Part shown: positions 25,841-33,148 of the stretch, in pieces
Position numbering within the stretch: position 1 is the first letter of the stretch
How the letters are laid out: each line of letters opens with the position of its first letter
NCBI GenBank assembly: GCA_021372725.1
Contig: JAJFTV010000044.1
Coordinates: forward strand, 1 to 37,672
Origin: Chloroflexota bacterium
GTDB lineage: Bacteria > Chloroflexota > Anaerolineae > Anaerolineales > Anaerolineaceae
Direction: 5' to 3'
DNA: 37,672 bases
Notes under the pieces: model-generated
The model's database searches: none
The model's input: the letters and a program-made list of their open reading frames with translations, nothing else
Told to the model about the DNA's origin: nothing
Translations under genes and position numbers: made by a program

Positions 25841-27043
25841 TCATTTGTCTTGATTACAGATATCTGCAGCCAGCAGAGCGTAGGCAATGGTGCTAAGTCG
25901 CAGTTCTTCCACGGGTACATATTCGCAACGCGAGTGCGCGACGGAAAGGTCGCCCGGCCCGAAAACCGTGGTGGGGATATGGGCGAAATTACTGATGAGG
26001 GAGGCGTCCGTCCAGCCGCCAAAAGCCGAAATTTTAGGCTGGATCCCCATATCCTTCAAGATGGATTGCAGCCCGGTGACCAGCGGATCATCCAGAGCGA
26101 TTTCCATTGGATAATGGTCCATGGTAGCCATGTTGCTTTCCATGCGGGTCATGGTGCACTTGAAGGTGGGGTCCTCGTCTTCCATCTGGCGGAGGATTTG
26201 CCTGTAATCCCCAAGTACTTGTTCCAGCGTTTCCTGCGGGATCCAGCGCCGGTCCATCTGCAAGATGCAGCGGTCAGCTACCGAGCTGGGCTGTGTGCCG
26301 CCGCGGATGACGCCGAAATTCATCACTGCCGGACCGATGATGGGGTGAACACGTTTTGCCAGTTCGGGCATCAGTTGGTCTTCCACACGGCGGATGAAGC
26401 GCGCCGCTTTGCTGATGGCATTGACCCCCTTGTGCGGTGTACCGCCATGAGCTGCTACCCCGATGAACTCAAACTCGAGCCATTCCAGCCCGCGGTGTCC
26501 AACCATGATCTCCATCCCCGTGGGCTCTCCCACCACGCAACGGTCCGCGGTCGGCCCATTACGAACCAGGAACTCGGTACCTTCAGAGCGGTCTTCTTCG
26601 TTGATCACCGCAGCGAAAATGACATCTCCTTTAAGTGGAACACCCAGATCGCGTAAAATCCGCATGGCGGTCATCATGCAGGCCAGAGCGCCTTTCATAT
26701 CCACCGTCCCCCGGCCGTAAAGCAAGCCTTTGTCTTCATAGGGCTGGAATGGTGGAATGGTCATTTGGTAGGCCGGCACTGTGTCAATGTGCCCGTTGAG
26801 CATCAGTGTTTTACCACCGCCGCTGCCTGTCAGGTGGCAATAGACGTTTGGGCGTTCATCAATGACATTCACAATCTGCGGTTGCATACCCCAGCGGGTG
26901 AAGATCTCGGCAATCTTCTCTGCACAGGGACGTTCCCGGCCAGGAGCGTCGCGGTGACTTTCAATTGAAACCAGGGCAGAAGCCACATCCACGACGTCTT
27001 TTACATCAAGCCTGTTTTCCAGTTCTGTTCTTAATGATTTCAT
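25841..27043 (-). CDS. M20 family ArgE/DapE-type deacylase or peptidase
   Basis: The first gene of the operon starts after AAGGAG at 27043. Its 400 residues show the M20 pattern: LNGHIDTVP (metal His and Asp), GRGTVDMKGALACM (bridging Asp), NEEDRSEGTE (general-base and metal Glu) and VVGEPTG (metal ligand region). The lid domain starts GVAAHGGTPHKGVNAI, and the last metal His lies in LSVAHSRCEYVPVEEL. Family members hydrolyse N-acetylornithine, succinyl-diaminopimelate or various N-acyl amino acids and dipeptides. As no arginine or lysine biosynthesis gene is near, a catabolic role with the carrier 19 bases downstream is more likely. Confidence 0.88.
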   Translation of the reverse strand: MKSLRTELENRLDVKDVVDVASALVSIESHRDAPGRERPCAEKIAEIFTRWGMQPQIVNVIDERPNVYCHLTGSGGGKTLMLNGHIDTVPAYQMTIPPFQPYEDKGLLYGRGTVDMKGALACMMTAMRILRDLGVPLKGDVIFAAVINEEDRSEGTEFLVRNGPTADRCVVGEPTGMEIMVGHRGLEWLEFEFIGVAAHGGTPHKGVNAISKAARFIRRVEDQLMPELAKRVHPIIGPAVMNFGVIRGGTQPSSVADRCILQMDRRWIPQETLEQVLGDYRQILRQMEDEDPTFKCTMTRMESNMATMDHYPMEIALDDPLVTGLQSILKDMGIQPKISAFGGWTDASLISNFAHIPTTVFGPGDLSVAHSRCEYVPVEELRLSTIAYALLAADICNQDK

Positions 27044-27136
27044 CCTGTCTCCTTGAAAAGGGTTGGACTTTTGTAGAATCTCTCCGGAAATTTACAGATG
27101 TTCGATCATGCGCTGCAATAAAAATAAGCACAAACC

Positions 27137-27167
27137 TCTCTCTGCCTTGCGAAAATCGACAGAGAGA
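27137..27167 (-). promoter_or_regulatory. Hairpin in the 5' leader of the acyl-amino-acid operon
   Basis: TCTCTCTG (27137-27144) pairs with CAGAGAGA (27160-27167) around a 15-nt loop, within the ~240-nt leader between the predicted promoter and the first gene. I recognise no known riboswitch. It may be a simple leader structure. Confidence 0.35.
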
Positions 27168-27288
27168 TGCGTATCCAATTGTCAGAAGGCGCTGCACCTG
27201 TATTCGAATTCCCCATTTTGTGATCGTTAATTCCTTATGGGGATGCCCTGAATGATGACTTTACTAGCGGGATAAGATATCTAGGCAC

Positions 27289-27316
27289 ATTATACTCCGC
27301 GAGCAGTTTCTGTCAA
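27289..27316 (-). promoter_or_regulatory. Near-consensus promoter of the acyl-amino-acid operon
   Basis: On the minus strand TTGACA (complement of 27311-27316) and TATAAT (complement of 27289-27294) are separated by 16 bases. Transcription would begin near 27282, giving a leader of about 240 nt before the ArgE/DapE-type gene. Confidence 0.75.
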
Positions 27317-27357
27317 CAGATTTAAGCAGGGTTTTCGAAGAATCTTGTCTTTCCCGG

Positions 27358-27585
27358 CTATTGGATGTGGTAAATATTTTCTTTAAAGACAAAGTGTTCA
27401 CGGTTAATTGGCTTACAGGAAAGCGAACCAATTAATCTGGCTGGAAAGCCACTGGGCGGAAAGACAATAACGTCGCTAGCTTGGCCAGTCCACCCAGACG
27501 TCTGGGAAGATGACAGCAAAGCCCCATAGACATAATTGTATTCAAACCGGTTGTTGGCACAGGCGTTATCAACGGCTGCCACCAT
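27358..27585 (-). CDS. Unrecognised short ORF, possibly a gene remnant
   Basis: This is a 75-codon open frame in the 579-bp gap between the operon above and the DUF5320-like genes. It begins 37 bases after the stop of the small protein at 27623, with no clear ribosome site. The sequence looks protein-like in part (AVDNACANNRFEYNYVYGAL, then FPPSGFPARLIGSL) and the frame stays open a few codons upstream of the ATG, so it may be the 3' piece of a decayed gene. I recognise no family. Apart from this and the promoter and leader, nothing else was seen in 27044-27622. Confidence 0.25.
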   Translation of the reverse strand: MVAAVDNACANNRFEYNYVYGALLSSSQTSGWTGQASDVIVFPPSGFPARLIGSLSCKPINREHFVFKENIYHIQ

Positions 27586-27622
27586 AGCACCGACGGCTTA
27601 TCATGCCATCCGGCGGATTCTT

Positions 27623-27886
27623 TTACTCGCTATCCTTGTTCTTATCCAGCTCATGTAAGCGTTGAGTAATCGCCGCAAGTTGTGTTTCCAGCCAGCCTTT
27701 CTGCTGCTCTATAATCCCCTTTTCTTCATCCGGCGAGAGCGTTGCTGATACTACGCCCCAACCTGCACCACCGCCACGACGAAAGCCACGTCCTCTACCT
27801 CGTGCAACTTGACCGCCACCGCAAGGACCCATTCCTCTTCCAATCGGACCTGTGCCTAAAGGTCCAGTTTTATCCATACCTGGCAT
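27623..27886 (-). CDS. Small Gly/Arg-rich DUF5320-like protein
   Basis: The start at 27886 (87 aa) is set by AAAGGAG before ATGCCAGG. The N-terminus MPGMDKTGPLGTGPIGRGMG followed by a Gly/Arg-rich stretch is the DUF5320 pattern. The last ~40 residues form a charged, coiled-coil-like helix (LSPDEEKGIIEQQKGWLETQ, then ITQRLHELDKN). Such proteins are commonly found beside NifX/MTH1175-like and Mrp-type genes in anaerobes; their function is unknown. It is the third gene of the PadR transcription unit. Confidence 0.75.
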   Translation of the reverse strand: MPGMDKTGPLGTGPIGRGMGPCGGGQVARGRGRGFRRGGGAGWGVVSATLSPDEEKGIIEQQKGWLETQLAAITQRLHELDKNKDSE

Positions 27887-27908
27887 AATTAATCTCCTTT
27901 GTCTATTT

Positions 27909-28115
27909 TTATTTTCGGTTAAAACGGTTACCACGTCTGCGCTCAAATAAGCGCCCGATTGTAACATTCCACACCCGGCTGCCCCAGTAATACGGCTGGT
28001 TGTTTCCAGGGATCGAGGATTGATTGGTGCTCATCCTGGTTGAATTGCAATTTCCCATTCCTCGGCCGGTGCGAGACCCCTGGCCTAATGGCCCAGTTCC
28101 ATCTTTTGCTGGCAT
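27909..28115 (-). CDS. Small DUF5320-like protein, short form
   Basis: The 68-residue protein starts after AAAAGGAG. MPAKDGTGPLGQGSRTGRGM repeats the TGP-x-G pattern of its neighbour, but it lacks that protein's C-terminal coiled coil and ends in a basic segment (ERRRGNRFNRK). It lies between the PadR gene (14 bases upstream) and the longer relative, so the three are probably co-transcribed. Function unknown. Confidence 0.65.
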   Translation of the reverse strand: MPAKDGTGPLGQGSRTGRGMGNCNSTRMSTNQSSIPGNNQPYYWGSRVWNVTIGRLFERRRGNRFNRK

Positions 28116-28129
28116 AACAAACTCCTTTT

Positions 28130-28510
28130 TTATGACTTGATCCGTTTTAGCAACTGCATGATGATTTCCTGGGTTCTTCCCAATTCATGCTGCCAATTTC
28201 GCAAGGCTTCTTCGCCCTGGATTGTCAAACGATAGGTTCTTCTGGGTGGGCCCTGGGTCTGATTGGCATCCCAATTCGATTGGATCCATTCCAACTCTTC
28301 CATTTCACGCAAGGTTCGATAGACAACACTGGGATGGAGTGTACCCATTCCCAAAGCATCCAAATCACCAAGCAGGGTATAGCCATGGCGTGGTTCTTCT
28401 TTGAGAAGAATAAGCAGCGCCGGTTCAAGCATAGAATTGGTGAGTGGAGTATGACGATCTGCACAATTCTGGCCGCCTCCCATTGCCCAACCCCTTCGAT
28501 GTCTTGGCAT
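28130..28510 (-). CDS. PadR-family transcriptional regulator
   Basis: The 126-residue protein starts after a strong AGGAGG. After a Gly/Arg-rich N-terminus (MPRHRRGWAMGGGQNC) comes the PadR winged helix: LEPALLILLKEEPRHGYTLL, then MGTLHPSVVYRTLREMEE (recognition helix) and the wing GPPRRTYRLTIQGEEAL. The N-terminal MPRHRRG.. segment is like the start of the co-transcribed DUF5320 proteins. It probably controls its own promoter (28544-28572) and perhaps the divergent redox operon. The inducer is unknown; small metals, flavins or phenolics are known for the family. Confidence 0.88.
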   Translation of the reverse strand: MPRHRRGWAMGGGQNCADRHTPLTNSMLEPALLILLKEEPRHGYTLLGDLDALGMGTLHPSVVYRTLREMEELEWIQSNWDANQTQGPPRRTYRLTIQGEEALRNWQHELGRTQEIIMQLLKRIKS

Positions 28511-28543
28511 GTGATTACACCTCCTGTAAAATCTTTCAAATAT

Positions 28544-28572
28544 AGAATACCAGTCTATTCTTTATTTGTCAA
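28544..28572 (-). promoter_or_regulatory. Promoter and candidate operator of the padR-DUF5320 unit
   Basis: On the minus strand TTGACA (complement of 28567-28572) and TATTCT (complement of 28544-28549) are 17 bases apart. The -10 is one arm of an inverted repeat, AGAATA (28544-28549) and TATTCT (28556-28561), and a further AGAATA lies at 28584-28589. This fits repressor binding over the promoter. Confidence 0.65.
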
Positions 28573-28640
28573 TAGTTATATATAGAATATTATCGAAATT
28601 AGTATAGTTATGATTTACAAATTACTTTTATTATTATTTT

Positions 28641-28680
28641 AGTACATCTATATTGCTTTTTACAGATTATGTACTATAAT
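28641..28680 (+). promoter_or_regulatory. Promoter with flanking inverted repeat for the redox/metal operon
   Basis: TTGCTT (28653-28658) and TATAAT (28675-28680) are 16 bases apart. AGTACAT (28641-28647) and ATGTACT (28669-28675) are exact inverted repeats that bracket the -35 and touch the -10. They are a candidate operator for the XRE-cupin regulator encoded just downstream, or for PadR. Confidence 0.6.
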
Positions 28681-28760
28681 TTTAGTATTATCCCGGCAAA
28701 GAGGAGCAATCTACCAATCAAAACAGCAAGCGTTGAGATGACACAAAAACAGATACTGAC

Positions 28761-28865
28761 ATGAACCAGGAAGAAAGAGAGACATTCCGTCGCATTATCG
28801 ACGTGCGCTGCCCGATTTCTGACAACGTTCACAACCTTACCCCAAATGAATTTGTAGTGGAGTAA
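28761..28865 (+). CDS. Possible small protein (34 aa) ahead of the XRE-cupin gene
   Basis: The frame starts MNQEERETFRRII and ends FVVE, with one Cys in DVRCPISD. It lies 80 bases after the predicted promoter and its stop is three bases before the next ATG. An 8-codon ORF upstream ends on its start (ATGA). There is no clear ribosome site, although GAGGAG occurs at about 28700. It has a protein-like composition but no family that I recognise. Confidence 0.3.
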   Translation: MNQEERETFRRIIDVRCPISDNVHNLTPNEFVVE

Positions 28866-28868
28866 AAA

Positions 28869-29918
28869 ATGGACATAACTGCTGACGATTCCAGCAAGAC
28901 AAAGGACCAATCCCCTGCCGAAGTATTGGTAGGAAAAAGGCTTAGAGTACTTCGAACGAGGCGTGGGTTTTCGCTACGGTCATTGGCGGATCGCAGTGGT
29001 TTGAATGTAAACACGCTCAGTCTGGTTGAAAACGGAAAAACCTCTCCCTCAGTGAGTACTTTGCAGCAATTGGCGCTGGCGCTTGAAGTACCCGTTTCTT
29101 CTTTTTTTGAGTCAGAACCGATTGAAAAGCGGGTGGTTTTCACGCCAGCGAACGAACGCCCGCAGGCAACTTTTGGCAGCACGCAGATGCAGAACCTGGG
29201 TAAAGATTTGGTCGGAAATGTTGTTCAACCATTTGTGGTCACATTAAAGCCAGGTATGGGCAGCGGTGATCAGATGATAGTTCACACCGGACATGAGTTT
29301 GTTTACTGCCTGAGCGGGTTTATCCGTTACCAGATTGAACAGGTTGAATATTTTTTGAATGCGGGAGACAGCCTGATTTTTGAGGCTCACCTGCCCCATT
29401 GCTGGGAAAATATAGGTGAAGATACCGCTCAAATCTTGCTTATCCTATATCCATCCGACGAACGGGAAGAACCGGGTGGCCGGCATTTTTCACTTAAAAC
29501 CATGCAAAAGGAGATCAATATGAAAATTGCAATCATCACAGAAGATGGTAAAACCATCAGCCAGCATTTTGGCCGTGCACCGTATTATCTGGTATTGACC
29601 ATTGAGGAAGGAAAAGTTATCCATCGCGAAATGCGCGAAAAGATGGGGCATAATAATTTTAGTTCCCAGCCTCATACGGAAGAACAACATGCCGCCGGTC
29701 ACGGAATGGATTCCTCATCTCACAACAAACACGTCAGCATGGCGGAAGTCATTGCAGATTGCAAAGCCCTGTTATGTGGCGGAATGGGCATGGGTGCCTA
29801 TGAAAGCATGCGCCAGCTCAACATTCTGCCTGTCGTCACAGATTTGCGTGATATCGATGCTGCAACCCAGGCGTTTATCGATGGTAAACTGATCGATCAC
29901 ACCGAGTTACTGCACTAA
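28869..29918 (+). CDS. XRE-cupin regulator fused to a NifX/MTH1175 (orange-protein-like) domain
   Basis: Three domains lie in one 349-codon frame. Residues ~19-80 are an XRE helix-turn-helix (RLRVLRTRRGFSLRSLADRS). Residues ~120-190 are a cupin (VHTGHEFVYCLSGFIRYQ, then LPHCWENIGE). Residues 218-349 are a NifB/NifX-type dinitrogenase-cofactor domain (MKIAIITEDGKTISQHFGRA, then CKALLCGGMGMGAYE). XRE-cupin proteins normally end near residue 190 and NifX-like ones are normally separate. The joint contains AAGGAG (29508-29513) six bases before an in-frame ATG (29520), so the second half may also be made alone. Residues 259-288 insert six His and two Met (261, 269, 274, 278, 285, 288 are His), a likely metal site. 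Role: probable metal- or redox-responsive regulator of the locus. Confidence 0.85.
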   Translation: MDITADDSSKTKDQSPAEVLVGKRLRVLRTRRGFSLRSLADRSGLNVNTLSLVENGKTSPSVSTLQQLALALEVPVSSFFESEPIEKRVVFTPANERPQATFGSTQMQNLGKDLVGNVVQPFVVTLKPGMGSGDQMIVHTGHEFVYCLSGFIRYQIEQVEYFLNAGDSLIFEAHLPHCWENIGEDTAQILLILYPSDEREEPGGRHFSLKTMQKEINMKIAIITEDGKTISQHFGRAPYYLVLTIEEGKVIHREMREKMGHNNFSSQPHTEEQHAAGHGMDSSSHNKHVSMAEVIADCKALLCGGMGMGAYESMRQLNILPVVTDLRDIDAATQAFIDGKLIDHTELLH

Positions 29919-29930
29919 AACCATTCGGGG

Positions 29931-31433
29931 ATGAAATTTTCTAAAAGAAAAGTGCTGGCAAATTTGCTTGCACTGACCGCTTTCCTGGTCAGTATGGCTT
30001 GCTGGGCTATCCCGGTTCAGGCTCAGACCCTTACACCAGGAACCCCTGTCTATATTTATCTTTTCTGGGGTGATGGATGCCCGCATTGCGCCAAAGCAAA
30101 ACCTTATCTCGAGAGTCTGCAGATCAAGTATCCTGGCGTAGTGTTCACAGAATTTGAGGTTTACTACAATGAAGACAACCAGGAGCTCTTTTCCAATATG
30201 GCCGGAGCATATGGTCTTGAGTACCTGGCAGTTCCGACTATATTCATTGGTCCTTATTACCTGCAAGGGTATTCAGAAGAACTAAACGAAGATATTGAAG
30301 CTGCGGTCGCTTATTGTTTGCAAAATGGCTGCGCAGATGCTATCGAACTAATGTACAACGCTGCAATAGAAATTACACCTGCTGCATCCATTCCGCCAGA
30401 ATCAACTTACACAACATCCCCAATTACCGAAACACCGCTTTTTGAACCACAGCTTACCGCCACACCCAATATTATATCCACACCCGTTCCCGTAGAAACC
30501 GTCAATGAAGATACGGAAACGCCAGAGAGCATAAAACAGGACAACTCCCTGGATATCCCTTTGCTGGGCAATGTAGATTTGGGACTGCAATCAATAACCC
30601 TGAGTACAGTTTTGATTGCTTTCGTGGACGGTTTTAATCCTTGTTCGCTATGGGTACTATCCATACTCCTGGCGTTGACACTGCATACCGGATCGCGCAA
30701 GAAAGTTTTTGCGATTGGCCTGATTTTTCTCACCGTCACAGCCGCAATCTATGCACTTTTCATTGCAGGCCTTTTCAGCGTACTCAAAATTGCCAGTTTT
30801 CTGGGGTGGATTCAGATTTTGGTCGCACTCATTGCCTTATTCTTTGCGCTGGTGAATATCAAGGATTATTTCTGGTACAAAGAAGGTATTTCTTTCACGA
30901 TTGCAGAAGATAAAAAATCGGGAATCTTCAACCGCATTCGTGCAGTGATCAATGCCAGCCAATCCTTGTGGGGATTAATCAGTGCAACAGTTGTGTTGGC
31001 TGCCGGGGTTTCATTAGTGGAATTTAGCTGCACAGCAGGTTTTCCTGTACTTTGGACAAATTTACTCACCGCACAAAATGTTAGTGGGACAACTTTTGTA
31101 CTCTTGTTGTTGCTATACATGTTGATTTACCAACTGGATGAATTGGTCATTTTCTCTTCTGCGGTGATTTCTCTTAAAGCCAGTCGCCTGGAAGAGAAAC
31201 ACGGCCGGCTACTCAAGTTGATTAGCGGCATGTTAATGCTGACGTTGTCAGTTGTCATGCTTGTCGACCCGGCTTTATTGAACGATCTCGGCAGTTCTTT
31301 GATCATTTTTGGCTTGTCTTTTCTGGCCACTCTAATCGTGTTAGTTATACATCAAGCCCTTTTACCAAAATTCGGTATCCAAATAGGGTCCAAATCTGAG
31401 GAAAAAGTCAAAACATCGAGGAAACATCCGTAA
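29931..31433 (+). CDS. Thioredoxin-like/CcdA-like membrane redox protein
   Basis: The 500-residue protein has an N-terminal signal peptide (about 1-31), then an extracytoplasmic thioredoxin-fold domain with a CPHC active site (Cys50 and Cys53) and the cis-Pro segment AVPTIFIGP. A Thr/Pro/Glu-rich spacer (about 150-200) leads to a membrane domain of about seven segments. Two conserved-looking cysteines, in DGFNPC (Cys238) and EFSCTAGFP (Cys367), match the CcdA/DsbD electron-carrier layout. It would pass electrons from cytoplasmic thioredoxin through the membrane Cys pair to the outer CPHC domain. The order (thioredoxin before the membrane part) is the reverse of DsbD's C-terminal thioredoxin. 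The ribosome site is poor (GGGG directly before ATG). Confidence 0.85.
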   Translation: MKFSKRKVLANLLALTAFLVSMACWAIPVQAQTLTPGTPVYIYLFWGDGCPHCAKAKPYLESLQIKYPGVVFTEFEVYYNEDNQELFSNMAGAYGLEYLAVPTIFIGPYYLQGYSEELNEDIEAAVAYCLQNGCADAIELMYNAAIEITPAASIPPESTYTTSPITETPLFEPQLTATPNIISTPVPVETVNEDTETPESIKQDNSLDIPLLGNVDLGLQSITLSTVLIAFVDGFNPCSLWVLSILLALTLHTGSRKKVFAIGLIFLTVTAAIYALFIAGLFSVLKIASFLGWIQILVALIALFFALVNIKDYFWYKEGISFTIAEDKKSGIFNRIRAVINASQSLWGLISATVVLAAGVSLVEFSCTAGFPVLWTNLLTAQNVSGTTFVLLLLLYMLIYQLDELVIFSSAVISLKASRLEEKHGRLLKLISGMLMLTLSVVMLVDPALLNDLGSSLIIFGLSFLATLIVLVIHQALLPKFGIQIGSKSEEKVKTSRKHP

Positions 31434-31494
31434 ATAGAAGCAAACATAACCCGTATTATCGCATAGCCTATTCTTTAACAATGGAGAAACAATA

Positions 31495-31872
31495 ATGCCT
31501 GCATTACCAGATATAGTAAATAAAGCTTGGGAAAATCGCGACGGACCTGTCGTATTAACCACAGTTGACCGGGAAGGGAATCCAAATGCGGTCTATGTAA
31601 CTTGTGTCAGTAAATTTAGTGATGACACATTGGTAATCGCTGATAATTATTTCGACAAGACTCGGGCTAATATCCTGGCGGGATGTGAGGCTTCCTTGCT
31701 GTTCATTACCAAAAATGGAACATCCTATCAGATCAAAGGGAAAATTGAACTTTATAGCGAAGGTGCAATTTATGATGACATGAAGCAGTGGAACCCAAAC
31801 AAACATCCAGGACGTGCTGCCGCAGCCCTGAATGTAAAGCATGTGTTCTCGGGTGCAGAAAAACTGTTTTAG
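31495..31872 (+). CDS. Pyridoxamine 5'-phosphate oxidase-like FMN-binding protein
   Basis: The 125-residue protein starts after TGGAG. VVLTTVDREGNPNAVYVTCV, then LVIADNYFDKTRANILAG and an SLLFITKNGTSYQIKG strand, form the split-barrel flavin-binding fold of the PNPOx-like family. The family includes FMN-binding proteins and small reductases; single-domain members of this size in anaerobes are usually of unknown substrate. Its place in the locus suggests a flavin-based electron-transfer or redox-protection role. Confidence 0.82.
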   Translation: MPALPDIVNKAWENRDGPVVLTTVDREGNPNAVYVTCVSKFSDDTLVIADNYFDKTRANILAGCEASLLFITKNGTSYQIKGKIELYSEGAIYDDMKQWNPNKHPGRAAAALNVKHVFSGAEKLF

Positions 31873-31921
31873 AATAATCGGTCACAAAGACAAATTTATC
31901 CTCATCTATAAGGGAGTCTAA

Positions 31922-32260
31922 ATGATAGTATTTGTTTCGTCAAAAAATCCTGTACTGGAAAGCTCCAAAGAAGATCGCTTTGGCCGATGTGCCTGGCTGA
32001 TTAAAATAGACACTGATACGAACCTTTGGGAAGCATTTCCAAACCCCGGAGCCAGCCAATCTGGTGGTGCGGGAGTGGCTGCCGCCCAGTTTGTTATTGA
32101 TCAATATGCTAACACAGTCATCAGCGGTGATTTTGGGCCGAACGCAGCCCGTGCTTTCCGGGCTTCAAATATCGAGATGCGGCTTTTTACCAAAGATATA
32201 TCAACAGTACAACAAGCCATTGACTCCTTTAAACAGAGTAAATTGCCTGCCTTTCAATAG
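31922..32260 (+). CDS. NifX/MTH1175-like (orange-protein-like) dinitrogenase-cofactor-family protein
   Basis: The 112-residue protein has the RNase H-like NifX fold signals: SSKEDRFGRCAWLIKID near the N-terminus (the usual S-x-HFGR motif, here DRFGR), NPGASQSGGAGVAAAQFVID, and ISGDFGPNAARAFRASNIEM. Family members bind Fe-Mo-S, or in the Desulfovibrio orange protein a Mo-Cu-S cluster. This one keeps few Cys or His (one Cys in the FGRC segment). It precedes the two ferredoxin-MinD genes, an arrangement typical of ORP-type loci. Confidence 0.85.
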   Translation: MIVFVSSKNPVLESSKEDRFGRCAWLIKIDTDTNLWEAFPNPGASQSGGAGVAAAQFVIDQYANTVISGDFGPNAARAFRASNIEMRLFTKDISTVQQAIDSFKQSKLPAFQ

Positions 32261-32281
32261 GCCTTTCCGCAGGAGTCTTGC

Positions 32282-33148
32282 ATGCGAATAGCCGTAGCCA
32301 GCGGGAAAGGGGGTACTGGAAAAACAACCATCGCAACCAGTCTCGCGCTCAGCCTGGCCGATTGGGGCAATGTCTGGTATTGGGATTGCGATGTTGAAGC
32401 CCCCAACGGACACCTTTTCTTAAAGCCGGATCTTAACCAGCAATTGCAAGCTGTCATACAAATACCAAAAATCGATAAGGACCGCTGCTCCCTATGCGGA
32501 AAATGTGTTGAGGTCTGTCAGTTTCACGCCCTCGCAAAGGTAGGCAAAACGATCCTGGTATTTCCACAACTCTGTCACGGCTGCGGTAGCTGTATCTGGA
32601 ACTGCCCTGAAGACGCAATTATCGAAATTCCAAATCAAATTGGGGTGCTTGAAACAGGTGTAACCCGTGAAGGTATACGGTTTTCTCGTGGGCTATTAAC
32701 CATCAGCGAACCAATGCCCACACCAATAATTCGACAGCTAAAAAGATTGGAACACCCGCCAAAGGACGCAATAGTGATTATCGATGCACCTCCGGGCGCT
32801 TCCTGCTCTGTGGTTGAAACTCTTCGCGGAGCCAACTTTGCTCTTCTGGTTACCGAGCCGACTCCTTTTGGGCTTCATGATCTGAAACAGATGTTGGGCA
32901 TTGTCAAGGATATGGACATCCCCGCTGGGATTGTGATTAACCGTGATGGGATTGGTGATGATTGCATGGAAGAATTCCTGAACTACAACAATCTTCCCGT
33001 GCTGTTACGAATTCCCTATCTCAGACGACTTGCTACGGGAATAGCTGCCGGCAATACATTAATCGAAATCATGCCTGAATACCGTCAGGATCTTCAACAT
33101 TTGTATGCCGAAATTCTGGATCGTGTAAACGGAGGATTATCTTGTTAA
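32282..33148 (+). CDS. MinD-type P-loop ATPase with inserted 2x[4Fe-4S] ferredoxin domain (first copy)
   Basis: The 288-residue protein begins with the deviant Walker A ASGKGGTGKTT (residues 7-16) of the MinD/Mrp/NifH class. A ferredoxin domain is inserted after the first strand-helix unit: Cys69, 72, 75, 79 and Cys98, 101, 104, 108 form two CxxCxxCxxxC motifs. The switch region IIDAPPGASCS and LLVTEPTPFGLHDLKQ complete the ATPase. Such pairs are part of the ORP complex in Desulfovibrio and are widespread in anaerobes; ATP hydrolysis is thought to drive cluster assembly or transfer. It overlaps the second copy by seven bases. Confidence 0.9.
   Translation: MRIAVASGKGGTGKTTIATSLALSLADWGNVWYWDCDVEAPNGHLFLKPDLNQQLQAVIQIPKIDKDRCSLCGKCVEVCQFHALAKVGKTILVFPQLCHGCGSCIWNCPEDAIIEIPNQIGVLETGVTREGIRFSRGLLTISEPMPTPIIRQLKRLEHPPKDAIVIIDAPPGASCSVVETLRGANFALLVTEPTPFGLHDLKQMLGIVKDMDIPAGIVINRDGIGDDCMEEFLNYNNLPVLLRIPYLRRLATGIAAGNTLIEIMPEYRQDLQHLYAEILDRVNGGLSC

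Noticed and set aside
25822..26022. Longer N-terminus for the YfcC-type carrier
   Set aside because: The extra 67 codons overlap the upstream peptidase gene and are not membrane-like; AAAGGAG marks 25821.
25850..26656. Plus-strand frame of 268 codons
   Set aside because: Antisense to the ArgE/DapE-type gene; no family motif.
27044..27282. Riboswitch in the long leader
   Set aside because: Only one simple 8-bp hairpin was found and no conserved aptamer core that I know.
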